Assembly (NCBI GenBank): GCA_019694555.1
Contig: JAIBBS010000007.1
Coordinates: forward strand, 17,784 to 81,783
Source: Nannocystaceae bacterium
GTDB taxonomy: Bacteria > Myxococcota_A > Polyangia > Nannocystales > Nannocystaceae
DNA: 64,000 bases
Direction of reading: 5' to 3'
The notes beneath the pieces are model-generated. The model made no database searches. It was not told the origin of the DNA and saw only the letters and a program-made list of their open reading frames with translations. A program made the translations under genes and the position numbers. Below, in pieces: positions 53,146 through 62,814 of this stretch. Position 1 is the stretch's first letter. The number at the start of each line of letters is the position of its first letter.

Positions 53146-53559
53146 ATGGACGTCACCACAGCCATCGTCGAACTGCTCCTGCCGGCCCTGCTCACCACCG
53201 GGCCCACGCGCGCGCCCACGCATGCGGTCGCGCGCACCGAGGCCACGCCCACGCTCGAGATCGAGCTGGTCGAGCGCATCGGCAAGGCCCGCACGCGCAC
53301 GCGCCTGTCGCTGCCCGACGAGGGCGAGCTCGCGGCGTGGGTCGCCGAGGGCGACGAGCGCCGCTTCTGCGAGGTCTCGAGCCACTCGCCCGACCCCGGC
53401 GTGGTCTCGATCACGCTGCAGTGTCGCCGCGGCCGCTCGGGCCCCGACGACATCACGATCAAGGCGCGGCCGCGCCTGCGCCCCGGCAAGACCACGCGCA
53501 TCGCCAGCATCGAGCGCCCCGACGGCCGGCAGCTGGACGTGGAGGTGACGTTGCGTTGA
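53146..53559 (+). CDS. Small secreted protein of unknown function
   Basis: The 137-residue product has a possible signal peptide (IVELLLPALLTTGPTRA). The mature part is a small beta-rich domain (TLEIELVERIGKARTRTRLSLPDEGELAAWV, VVSITLQCRRGRSGPDDITIKARPRL, RIASIERPDGRQLDVEVTLR). I do not recognise a family. It ends 12 bases before the phosphodiesterase gene. The 234 bases upstream (52912-53145) hold no gene that I can support. Confidence 0.55.
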   Translation: MDVTTAIVELLLPALLTTGPTRAPTHAVARTEATPTLEIELVERIGKARTRTRLSLPDEGELAAWVAEGDERRFCEVSSHSPDPGVVSITLQCRRGRSGPDDITIKARPRLRPGKTTRIASIERPDGRQLDVEVTLR

Positions 53560-53571
53560 TGCTGGGCCCAG

Positions 53572-54168
53572 GTGGCGAGCCCGCGACGCAGCCGGAGCAC
53601 GACCCCGCTGCGGCGGGTCCACGATCGCATCGCCACGCGCGACGACGGCGGGCTGCGGCTCGCGGTCGTCGCCGACACCCACGGCGCGCCCCACCGCGCG
53701 CTGGACCAGCGGCTCGCGGCGCTGCGCCCCGACGCGATCCTGCACGCGGGCGACATCGGCGACGTCGCCGTGCTCGCGGCGCTGCAGCGTCACGCGCCGC
53801 TGTTCGCGGTGCGCGGCAACATCGACGCGCGCGAGCAACCCGACGTGCGCGTGCTCGAGCTGGTCGACGGCGACCGCGTGCGCCTGCGCATCGCGCTGTT
53901 GCACATCGCGCTGGCGGGCGTGCGACTGCGCGCCGACGCGGCGCGCATCGCCGTCGGCGAGTCCGCCGATCTGGTGATCTGCGGCCACTCGCACATCCCG
54001 CTGGTGGCGCGCGATCGCGGCGTGGCGATCTTCAACCCGGGCTCGTGCGGCCCGCGGCGCTTCCAGCTGCCGATCCTGTTCGGCACGCTCGAGCTGACGC
54101 GCGATGCGGTGCGCGTGCGCCACGTCGACTGCGAGAGCGGGCAGCCGTGGGCGCCGCCCGCCTCGTAG
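53572..54168 (+). CDS. Metallophosphoesterase, YfcE/MJ0936 type
   Basis: The 198-residue protein has the complete di-metal phosphoesterase set: VVADTHG, LHAGDIGD, VRGNID, the His of LLHIALAG (weak copy of the fourth motif), and CGHSHIPL, then FNPGSCGPRR. YfcE-type enzymes split phosphodiesters; natural substrates are poorly known. The start is GTG at 53572, but the domain begins only at about residue 28, so the real start may be later. Confidence 0.87.
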   Translation: MASPRRSRSTTPLRRVHDRIATRDDGGLRLAVVADTHGAPHRALDQRLAALRPDAILHAGDIGDVAVLAALQRHAPLFAVRGNIDAREQPDVRVLELVDGDRVRLRIALLHIALAGVRLRADAARIAVGESADLVICGHSHIPLVARDRGVAIFNPGSCGPRRFQLPILFGTLELTRDAVRVRHVDCESGQPWAPPAS

Positions 54169-54181
54169 TCGCCGCGGCGCC

Positions 54182-55801
54182 TCACAGCGCGTCGAGCACC
54201 GACGACATCTCCAGCAGATCGGCGTCGCCGGGCAACGCCGCCTGGGCCGTCACGATCGCGGCGCGCGCCTGCGCCACCGCGGCGGCCTGCGCGGCCTCGT
54301 CGGTCGCGGCTTTGTACGCCTTGAGCCCCTCGGCGTAGGCGAACACCGCGGCGCCCTTGCGCAGCTGCGTCGCGTCGGCGGCGAGCAGCTCGCCGAAGCT
54401 GGTCTCGACCCTGACCTCCTGCACCGTCCCCGCGATCGGGTGCTCGAAGCGCGCGGTCACGACGATCGGCGCGTCGTCGGTGGCGAGTGCGGGCGCGCAG
54501 GTCGAGATCTGCTGGTGGAACACCATCGCGTCGTTGGGCGCGAGGTGCTGCGGCTCGACCTCCGAGGGATTGCTGCTGTACTCCTCGCCGCTGAACTTCA
54601 CGATCTCGAAGCCCGGCGGCAGGTCCAGCTCCACCTGCACGTCGCGGACCGCGACCGACAGGCTCGACAGGAAGCGCTCGCCGAAGATCCGCTGGGCCTC
54701 GGCCTCGCTGGCGATGAAGATCGACGCGCCCTTGCCTGCATCGGTGACCTGGTCCATCAGGCGATCGTTGTAGTCGCCGGCCTCGCCCACGCCCACGCCG
54801 ACCATGTAGATGCCGTCGCCGCCCGACAGCTCCGCCTGCGCAGCGATGAGATCGACATCGGTGACACCGACGTTGGCGCCGCCGTCGCTGATCAGCACCA
54901 GGCGGTTGATGCGGTCGGGATCGTAGACCTGACCGGCGAGATCGTAGCCGGCCTGCAGGCCGCCGCTGAGGTCGGTTCCACCCGACGCCGACAGCGAGTC
55001 GATGGCCTCGAGCAGCATGGGATCGTCGGGTCCATCGACGGTGTGGCCGCCCAGCAGGATCGCGTTCTCGGTGTTCCACGTCACCAGCGAGATCTGATCG
55101 CCCGCGCGGAGGTTGTGCGCGATGGTGCGGCAGCTGGCCTTGAGCATGTCCATCGCCAGGCCCTCCATCGAGCCCGAGGTGTCGAGCACCAGCGCCAGGT
55201 TCATCGGCGGGCGCTGCTCGGGCGTGATGGCTTCGCTGCTGATGCCGATCTGCAGCACGTACTGCCCCTCGGGCATGCCCTCGTCGTGCACGAGCGACGG
55301 CGTGACCACCACGCTGGCGGGCTCGGCCGCGGGGTAGTCGAAGCTGTAGTAGTTGAAGAACTCCCACGTGCGGATCGGTGCCGCGGACACCGAGGCCCAC
55401 TGCGACAGCGCGGCCTCGCGGGCCTGCACCGGCGACGACATCGAGTTGGAATCGTCGGGCGACAAGAACAGCTCGACCGGCGTGGTCTCGTCGCAGCTCG
55501 GCGCGCCCGTGGTCGAGGAGCTGCTGCCCTCGGCGCCGGTGTCGTCGGGCTGCACGTCGCCGGTGTCCTCGGCGCCGGCCGAGGCGCTGCCGGTGTCACC
55601 GCCCTCGCCGCTCAGCCCGGTCTCGAGCCCACCGCCGGTGCTGCCACCGACGCCGCTGTCGAGCGAGCCACCCTCGCTGCCGCCATCGGTGCCGGCACTC
55701 GCCTGCCCGGCATCGTCGCCGGGACTCGAACAGCCCGCAGCACCGACGATCGAACACAACAGCAACGCATGAAGGAACCCACCGCGACGATCCATCGACA
55801 T
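54182..55801 (-). CDS. VWA domain lipoprotein
   Basis: The 539-residue product has a lipoprotein signal ending in SIVGAAGCSS, then about 90 residues rich in Gly, Ser, Thr, Asp and Glu. A Von Willebrand-type domain (about 200-380) has the metal site LALVLDTSGSMEG and the later RLVLISDGGANVG. It is preceded by EFFNYYSFDYP, a segment common in bacterial VWA proteins of the YfbK type, and followed by a DUF3520-like beta domain (VRDVQVELDLPPGFEIV, TQLRKGAAVFAYAEGLKAY). Such proteins bind partner proteins on the cell surface through a metal ion. ATG 55801 is used; ATG 55825 is also in frame. Confidence 0.87.
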   Translation of the reverse strand: MSMDRRGGFLHALLLCSIVGAAGCSSPGDDAGQASAGTDGGSEGGSLDSGVGGSTGGGLETGLSGEGGDTGSASAGAEDTGDVQPDDTGAEGSSSSTTGAPSCDETTPVELFLSPDDSNSMSSPVQAREAALSQWASVSAAPIRTWEFFNYYSFDYPAAEPASVVVTPSLVHDEGMPEGQYVLQIGISSEAITPEQRPPMNLALVLDTSGSMEGLAMDMLKASCRTIAHNLRAGDQISLVTWNTENAILLGGHTVDGPDDPMLLEAIDSLSASGGTDLSGGLQAGYDLAGQVYDPDRINRLVLISDGGANVGVTDVDLIAAQAELSGGDGIYMVGVGVGEAGDYNDRLMDQVTDAGKGASIFIASEAEAQRIFGERFLSSLSVAVRDVQVELDLPPGFEIVKFSGEEYSSNPSEVEPQHLAPNDAMVFHQQISTCAPALATDDAPIVVTARFEHPIAGTVQEVRVETSFGELLAADATQLRKGAAVFAYAEGLKAYKAATDEAAQAAAVAQARAAIVTAQAALPGDADLLEMSSVLDAL

Positions 55802-55970
55802 CCGACTACCCACCTGCCCGCGCATACCTCGTCGCGGGACCCGATCGGCCTCGCAAGCACGGTGCCAAGCGTTCGTGCCGGTGATCTCGGTGCGGCGCGG
55901 ATGTGTGCCCGCGGCAATCGTGTCGCGGTCGCGACGCGGGCGCCCGGGCCGACGCAACGCGAACGCCGGC

Positions 55971-56588
55971 TCAGGCGGCCAGCGCGGTCTTCTCGGTCAT
56001 CGACGCCGACCAGAACCGCTGCAGCATCCGCCGCAGCTCCTCGAGCCGGCCGGCCTCGACCGCCGGACGCAGCCGCCGCGAGAACTGCAGCGCGACGCGG
56101 TTGGCGGTGCGGTAGCGCTCCTGCAGCGCAGCGTCGGCGATGAGCTCGAACGAGTAGAACAGTCGATGCACGAGCCGCTCGAACTGCGCGCGCGCGTCGG
56201 CCCAGCGGTGCAGCAGGCACACCGCGAGCTTGTCGACCTCGGCCTGGGTCTCGAGCTCGAGGCCCGAGACCGGTCGCTCGCGGCGCGCGGCCTCGGCGAT
56301 GTACAGCACGTGGCTCAGGCCCTCGAGCACCGGCAACGTGTGGCCCAGCGCGTGATCCGACAGCGCGACGTCGACCGGTGCGGCCTCGAGCTGTGCGAGC
56401 GTGCGATCGTCGATCGCCAGGCCCAGCTCGAGCACACCGTCGTCGGCCTCGCGCACCAGCACGCGCTCGCGGACGTCGCTGCCGTCGTCGGGCAGCGGCA
56501 ACAGCAGCGCGTGCGGATCGAGACCCGACTCGCTGCCGTACAGCGCCTCGAGCCCGGCGAACAGGCGCGAGAGGTTGCTGGGCGTCAT
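55971..56588 (-). CDS. Conserved-looking protein of unknown function
   Basis: The 205-residue product has no signal peptide. It has a beta-rich first half (RERVLVREADDGVLELGLAIDDRTL) and a helical second half (LHRWADARAQFERLVHRLFYSFELIADAALQERYRTANRVALQFSRRL), with one Cys. Its ATG overlaps the stop of the upstream gene as ATGA, so the pair is made together. I recognise no family. Confidence 0.65.
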   Translation of the reverse strand: MTPSNLSRLFAGLEALYGSESGLDPHALLLPLPDDGSDVRERVLVREADDGVLELGLAIDDRTLAQLEAAPVDVALSDHALGHTLPVLEGLSHVLYIAEAARRERPVSGLELETQAEVDKLAVCLLHRWADARAQFERLVHRLFYSFELIADAALQERYRTANRVALQFSRRLRPAVEAGRLEELRRMLQRFWSASMTEKTALAA

Positions 56589-57157
56589 TGCACGACGTCC
56601 GTGCCGTCTTTGTCGAGCAGCACGCCCGCGCGCACCAGCAGCTTGGCGTCGCGGGGATCGCCGTGGCTGCGCCAGCGCTCGTACAGGCCCATGAGATCGG
56701 ACGACTCCGCGGAGCCGAGCTCGACGACGTCGCCGATGACCTCTGCGACCTGTTCGAACATGTCCGCCAGCGTGCCGAGCACCGACAGCGCGCCGGGAGC
56801 CGCGACCTCGCGATAGGCCGACTCGCCGATGCCGTGCACGTACCGCACGTTCACCGGCGTGCGATGCAGGCTGCGCGGCACCACGCCGCTGATGTACAGC
56901 GCCCGATCGCCCACGGTGCGCAGCGCGACCGCGCGGGCCGAGCCGGACTGACTCTTGGCCGCGAGGTACTCGAGCGCGAGCGGCTTGCTCGTGCGCCCGG
57001 CCGCCGCGGTCTTGCGCGCGTAGGCGGCCAGCAGGTGCACGACGTAGGCCTCGACCTCCGTCGGCAGGGCCTTGCCCGTGCGTCCCTGCACGTGCTCGAT
57101 CTCTTCGAAGAAGAAGGACTCCAGGGTGTGGTGATGGACCGCGACCGCAGATGACAT
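56585..57157 (-). CDS. Conserved-looking protein of unknown function, divergent from groES
   Basis: The 190-residue product begins SSAVAVHHHTLESFFFEEIEHVQGRTGK, has helices in the first half (EVEAYVVHLLAAYARKT, ALEYLAA) and a region reading ARAVALRTVGDRALYISGVVPRSL, where a short conserved HGIGESAYREVA follows. No signal peptide or known motif is present. It heads a coupled pair with the gene at 56588. It shares the 378-base region before groES; whether the CIRCE site affects it is unknown. Confidence 0.65.
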   Translation of the reverse strand: MSSAVAVHHHTLESFFFEEIEHVQGRTGKALPTEVEAYVVHLLAAYARKTAAAGRTSKPLALEYLAAKSQSGSARAVALRTVGDRALYISGVVPRSLHRTPVNVRYVHGIGESAYREVAAPGALSVLGTLADMFEQVAEVIGDVVELGSAESSDLMGLYERWRSHGDPRDAKLLVRAGVLLDKDGTDVVQ

Positions 57158-57287
57158 CCTCGGACTCCGGTGTGTTGGCCTACGCCTCCAACTTCCCATG
57201 GTGGAGGAGAAGCCTCGGCACCACAAGATTGTGAGACACCCCACGGCCGACGCCAGCCCCAGCGTCAGCTTCTGCGCGCGGTGGGGG

Positions 57288-57315
57288 TTGACCGCCCTGG
57301 CGGCAAGACTATGCT
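57288..57315 (+). promoter_or_regulatory. Promoter of groES-groEL
   Basis: A -35 box TTGACC (57288-57293), a 16-base spacer and a -10 box TATGCT (57310-57315) form a housekeeping sigma promoter, the clearest one with a -35 element in the window. Transcription should start near 57322, just before the CIRCE operator. Confidence 0.75.
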
Positions 57316-57324
57316 CCGCCCCGC

Positions 57325-57351
57325 CTAGCAGTCGCCCCGGGCGACTGCTAA
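57325..57351. promoter_or_regulatory. CIRCE (HrcA) operator of groES-groEL
   Basis: CTAGCAGTC, nine bases, then GACTGCTAA forms the 9-N9-9 inverted repeat of CIRCE (consensus TTAGCACTC-N9-GAGTGCTAA; 7/9 and 8/9 matches). The C-to-G exchange in one arm is matched by G-to-C in the other, so symmetry is kept. It lies at about +4 to +30, where HrcA repressor blocks heat-shock genes. hrcA is not in the window. Confidence 0.82.
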
Positions 57352-57535
57352 CTCGCGGGATTTCCGGCCGTTTTCGCCGGAGTTCCGCGTCGGCCGCGTC
57401 TTGTCTCCGCGGCGCCACGAAGGGTCGTGGCGACGCTGCCCGACCGCGCACGCGCGCGAGGGCGGGCCCTGCCAAGGGCCAGCTTGCATCGACTCGGCGG
57501 GACCCACGGACCGCCCCTCACCTCAGGAGCACACC

Positions 57536-57826
57536 ATGAAGATCCGTCCCCTTCACGACCGGCTGGTCGTCAAGCGCGTCGCCGAGGAGACCAAGACCTC
57601 CGGCGGCCTGTTCATCCCCGACACCGCCAAGGAGAAGCCCGCGCGTGGGCTCGTCGTCGCCGTCGGCGAGGGCAAGCGTGACGACGCCGGCAAGCGCATC
57701 GCGCTCGACGTCAAGGCCGGCGACGAGGTCCTGTTCGGCAAGTACGCCGGCACCGAGCTCAAGCTCGACGGCGAAGAGCACATCGTGCTGCGCGAGGACG
57801 AGATCCTCGCGGTGATCGAGAAGTAA
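57536..57826 (+). CDS. groES: Co-chaperonin GroES
   Basis: The 96-residue protein is a standard Gro[16 protein letters not shown] at the start, the mobile loop [19 protein letters not shown] that grips GroEL, and the roof region and C-terminus [17 protein letters not shown]. It caps the GroEL chamber during protein folding. AGGAG lies seven bases before the ATG. It is followed by groEL after 36 bases and regulated through the upstream CIRCE element. Confidence 0.97.
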   Translation: MKIRPLHDRLVVKRVAEETKTSGGLFIPDTAKEKPARGLVVAVGEGKRDDAGKRIALDVKAGDEVLFGKYAGTELKLDGEEHIVLREDEILAVIEK

Positions 57827-59500
<1,674 letters not shown>

Positions 59501-59545
59501 TCCGGCCGCGCGACCGCGGGTGCGTGCACCCGCGGACGCCAGCAG

Positions 59546-59579
59546 AGCCCCGGTCCGCGCGCGCGGCCCGGGGCTTTTT
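59546..59579 (+). terminator. Intrinsic terminator of groES-groEL
   Basis: AGCCCCGGTCCGCG pairs with CGCGGCCCGGGGCT with one mismatch, followed by five T. It lies 46 bases after the groEL stop and may also serve the convergent gene that ends at 59602. Confidence 0.85.
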
Positions 59580-59601
59580 CGTGTCCGCGATCCGATCGGG
59601 C

Positions 59602-60339
59602 TCAACCGCACGCCAGCGCGAAGCCGTCGCACTCCATCGTGCACAGCCCGAACTGGCAGCTCGCGAGCGCGTCGTAGGGCGCGACGCCGGCGGGGTTCAT
59701 GCCGCAGCATCCCGCGATGCAGGCAGCGTCGTCCTGATCGAGGCAGCTGCCCACGCACGAGCCGAGATCGACGCACGCCGAGTTGGCTGCACAGCCCGCG
59801 AACTCCATGTCGCACGCGCCGCTGCGCGTGGCCATCGCGAGGCATGCGTGGCACGCCGGGCCGTCGCCGCCCGGGCCCGCGGTGTCCGCCGCCGAGTCGC
59901 TCGCGCTCGTGCCCGAGCTCGCGGTCCCGCTCGCGCTGTCGCTGACGCTCGCGCTCACGCTGCCGGAGCTCGTCGCATCGCCGCCCGACGCGGTGCCCAC
60001 GTCTTCGCTGGCGCTGCCGGTGCCCGCGCCACCGCCGTGGCTGCCGCTGCCGTCGCTTCCGCCATCCGCAGCGCGGCAGATCTCGTCGACGCACGCGAGC
60101 CCCTGCAGGCACAGCCCGTCGCTGCAGGTGCACAGCGCGCTGCCGGGATCGCAACCGTCGGCGATGCAGACCTCGGCTCCGGCGGCGCAGACCAGCCCCG
60201 CTTCGCATGCGCCGCCGGCTCCGCAGGCACAGCCCAACGCCGCGGTGCACGCGTCGCCCTCGCTGCCACCGCCGGGCTCGACGAAGCACGCGGCGAGCAG
60301 CGGCAGCAGCAGCCATGGCGCGCGGGCTCGGTTCTGCAC
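59602..60339 (-). CDS. Cysteine-rich lipoprotein of unknown function
   Basis: The 245-residue product has a signal APWLLLPLLAACFVEP with lipobox LAAC. Two Cys-rich blocks follow (GDACTAALGCACGAGGACEAGLVC and CTCSDGLCLQGLACVDEIC), a Ser/Gly/Ala linker of about 70 residues, and a third Cys-rich block (ACHACLAMATRSGACD, SACVDLGSCVGSCLDQDDAACIAGCC). Many disulfides are expected. GTG at 60339 was chosen because TAGGGT ends eight bases before it and the signal peptide is correctly placed. It is divergent from the repeat lipoprotein at 60481. Confidence 0.75.
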   Translation of the reverse strand: MQNRARAPWLLLPLLAACFVEPGGGSEGDACTAALGCACGAGGACEAGLVCAAGAEVCIADGCDPGSALCTCSDGLCLQGLACVDEICRAADGGSDGSGSHGGGAGTGSASEDVGTASGGDATSSGSVSASVSDSASGTASSGTSASDSAADTAGPGGDGPACHACLAMATRSGACDMEFAGCAANSACVDLGSCVGSCLDQDDAACIAGCCGMNPAGVAPYDALASCQFGLCTMECDGFALACG

Positions 60340-60347
60340 TCGCCCCA

Positions 60348-60353
60348 ACCCTA
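60348..60353 (-). promoter_or_regulatory. -10 box (TAGGGT) of the Cys-rich lipoprotein gene
   Basis: TAGGGT on the minus strand ends eight bases before the GTG at 60339. Confidence 0.5.
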
Positions 60354-60480
60354 CGCCCCAGGGCGCTGGCGGAGCCGCCAGGGCCGCGCGCGTCGGGTTT
60401 GTGCGAGTGTCCAACGAGGCCCCCGGAGCCTCGGAAATTCGGCAATCCGAAGGGTCCAAGCCCGAGTCCCCATGGTTGGC

Positions 60481-62772
60481 ATGTCCCGTCGTCTGCGCCC
60501 CCTGCCGGTCACCCCGTTGCTCGTTGCCCTGACCGCGTGCGGCGATGGTGGCGACGCGCGCACCGACGACGCCAGCCAGGGCAGCGTGTCGCTGACCCAA
60601 GGCGGCAGCGACAGCGGCAGCGGCAGCGACAGCGGCACCGGCACCGGCTCGTCGAGCAGCGCCGCCGACAGCAGCGGGGGCGGCTGCGCCGCCGATTGCG
60701 AGGGCGTGTGCATCGACGGGCTCTGCTGCGCGCTCGAGTCGGCGTGCGGCGAGGTCTGCTGCGCCGCGGGCGACGTGTGCTCGTTCCAACAGTGCGTCAC
60801 GCCGGGCGTCGAGTGTGTCGACGCGAGCGAGTGCGACGAGGGCCAGTACTGCGAGTACTCGCTGGGCGAGCCCGGCATGGGCGGCGGCATGGGCATGTGT
60901 CAGGGCGGTGAGTCGCTCGCGACCGGCAAGTGTCTGCCCGAGCCGCCGCTGTGCCCCGACGGCGTCGAACCACCCGCCGACGCCGACGACATCGACTGCC
61001 TGCCGGCGTGCGAGGTCATCCCCGAGGGTGGCTTCGAGCCGACGGTGAAGTACCACTGGCAGGGCGGCGACTCGATGATGGCGCCGATGGTCATCCAGCT
61101 CGACGACGACAACTGCGATCAGATCGTCGACGAGCGCGACATCCCCGAGATCGTGTTCGCGACCTTCGACGGGGGCCAGTACACCGTCAACGGTACGCTG
61201 CGCGCCATCTCGATCGTCGGCGGCGCGGTGACGGAAACCTGGGCCGTCAACCCGCAGTCGCCGCAGCTCAACCCCGGCCTGTCGATCGCCACCGGCGACA
61301 TCGACGGCAGCCCCGGCAACGAGATCGTCGGCTGCAGCGTCGACGGCCGTGCGATGGCGTTCGACCACGACGGCACGCTGCTGTGGGTCGCGAGCACCGC
61401 GACCGGCTGCTTCATGCCCTCGATCGCCGACTTCGACCAGGACGGCTTCCCCGAGGTGTTGACCGAGGCCTCGATCTACGACGGCGTCACCGGTGTGCAG
61501 GAGGCCACCTTCGCGTGGCAACAGACCACCTCGGCCGCAGACATGGACGGCGACGGTGCGCTCGAGGTGGTGGGCCCGCGCTACATCTTCGAGGCCGACG
61601 GCACCATGCTCGCGGACAGCGGCGTGGCCGGCTACCAGCACGCGGTCGCCGATCTCGATCTCGACGGCGAGCCCGAGGTCGCCGCCATCAACCGCCCGGC
61701 CCACGCGCTGTACGTGTGGCGCTACGTGCCCGGCAGCGGCGTCGAGACCATCCGCGCCGGCATCGACATCAACGACGGCCTGCCGCCGTGCGCCGGTGGC
61801 GACGGCGGCGGCCCGCCGACCATCGCGGACTTCAACGGCGACGGCGTGCCCGACGTCGGCGTGGCCGCGGGCGTGGGCTACACCGTGTTCGACGGGCAGA
61901 AGATCATGGACCCGACCGTGATGGTGCCGACCGACACCATCTTGTGGCTGACGCCCGCGGTCGACTGCAGCTCGCGCGCGACCGGCAGCTCGGTGTTCGA
62001 CTTCGACGGCGACGGCAAGGCCGAGGTCGTCTACGGCGACGAGCAGTACCTGCGCATCTACGACGGCACCACCGGCACGGTGCTGTTCGAGACCTGCAAC
62101 ACCACCGGCACGCTGTGGGAGTACCCCATCATCACCGACGTCGACAGCGACGGCCACGCCGACATCATCGCGGTGTCCAACAGCTACTCGTCGATCATCT
62201 GTCCCGCGGACTCGTCCAAGCAGCAGGGTGTGCGCGTGTTCGGCGACGTCGAGGGCCGCTGGGTCCGCACGCGTCGCGTGTGGAACCAGCACCACTACCA
62301 CGTGACCAACATCGACGAGGACGGCACGATCCCGGCGGTGGAGCAGCGCAACTGGGTCGTCGACGGGCTCAACAACTTCCGCCAGAACGTGCAGCCCGAG
62401 GGCGAATTCGCGGCGCCGGATCTCGTGGTCTCGGTGCTCGCGCGCTGCGAGCCCAACGCGTACGCCCTGGTCGCGCGCGTGCGCAACATCGGCCAGGCCG
62501 CGGTGCCCGCGGGGGTCGCGGTCGGCTTCTACGACGGCGACCCCGGCGCGGGTGGCACGCTGCTGGGCAGCGGCGTCACCAACAAGACGCTGTACCCCGC
62601 CGAGGCCGAGGACGTGGTGCTGCCGCTCGATCCGCCGCCGCAGGCGCTGGTGGACGGCTCGCAAGAGGCGTGGGTCGTGGTCGACGACGGCATGCCCGCG
62701 CACGCGTGGAAGGAGTGCCGCACGGACAACGACGTGGGCCACGCGCCGGTGCCGTGCCAGATCGCGGGTTGA
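60481..62772 (+). CDS. Large lipoprotein with Cys-rich region and FG-GAP-like repeats
   Basis: The 763-residue product has a lipoprotein signal (VTPLLVALTACGDGG), a Ser/Gly/Asp linker and a Cys-rich block (about 60-170; CAADCEGVCIDGLCCALESACGEVCC). The main part (about 180-650) holds repeated calcium-loop units of FG-GAP/VCBS type: DIDGSPGNEIVG, DFDQDGFPEVLTE, DMDGDGALEVVGP, DLDLDGEPEVAAI, DFNGDGVPDVGVA, DFDGDGKAEVVYG and DVDSDGHADIIAV. They form a beta-propeller as in integrin alpha chains. A CARDB-like domain closes it (DLVVSVLARCEPNAYALVARVRNIGQAAVPAGV). The role is probably surface binding. ATG 60472 is also possible as start. Confidence 0.85.
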   Translation: MSRRLRPLPVTPLLVALTACGDGGDARTDDASQGSVSLTQGGSDSGSGSDSGTGTGSSSSAADSSGGGCAADCEGVCIDGLCCALESACGEVCCAAGDVCSFQQCVTPGVECVDASECDEGQYCEYSLGEPGMGGGMGMCQGGESLATGKCLPEPPLCPDGVEPPADADDIDCLPACEVIPEGGFEPTVKYHWQGGDSMMAPMVIQLDDDNCDQIVDERDIPEIVFATFDGGQYTVNGTLRAISIVGGAVTETWAVNPQSPQLNPGLSIATGDIDGSPGNEIVGCSVDGRAMAFDHDGTLLWVASTATGCFMPSIADFDQDGFPEVLTEASIYDGVTGVQEATFAWQQTTSAADMDGDGALEVVGPRYIFEADGTMLADSGVAGYQHAVADLDLDGEPEVAAINRPAHALYVWRYVPGSGVETIRAGIDINDGLPPCAGGDGGGPPTIADFNGDGVPDVGVAAGVGYTVFDGQKIMDPTVMVPTDTILWLTPAVDCSSRATGSSVFDFDGDGKAEVVYGDEQYLRIYDGTTGTVLFETCNTTGTLWEYPIITDVDSDGHADIIAVSNSYSSIICPADSSKQQGVRVFGDVEGRWVRTRRVWNQHHYHVTNIDEDGTIPAVEQRNWVVDGLNNFRQNVQPEGEFAAPDLVVSVLARCEPNAYALVARVRNIGQAAVPAGVAVGFYDGDPGAGGTLLGSGVTNKTLYPAEAEDVVLPLDPPPQALVDGSQEAWVVVDDGMPAHAWKECRTDNDVGHAPVPCQIAG

Positions 62773-62800
62773 CCCGCTGGCACATCGCCGTCCGGTGCTC

Positions 62801-62806
62801 CATCAT
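62801..62806 (+). promoter_or_regulatory. -10-like box (CATCAT) of the nuclease-family lipoprotein gene
   Basis: CATCAT ends eight bases before the ATG at 62815 within CGCCCGCGATG, the same context seen before the starts at 15385 and 48648. Confidence 0.4.
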
Positions 62807-62814
62807 CGCCCGCG

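Larger units (their letters stand above)
57158..57535. other. Intergenic region between an unknown gene pair and groES
   Basis: This is the only stretch over 300 bases without a gene. It holds the groES promoter (57288-57315) and CIRCE operator (57325-57351). The first 130 bases are somewhat AT-richer and probably include the minus-strand promoter. The last 180 bases form an untranslated leader before groES in which I see no further signal except the Shine-Dalgarno site AGGAG. Confidence 0.7.

Noticed and set aside
59602..62742. Reading the Cys-rich lipoprotein as a 1046-residue protein
   Set aside because: Only the last 245 residues have a signal peptide and Cys-rich domains; the rest is antisense to the FG-GAP-like gene. 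A -10 box and GTG at 60339 mark the real start.
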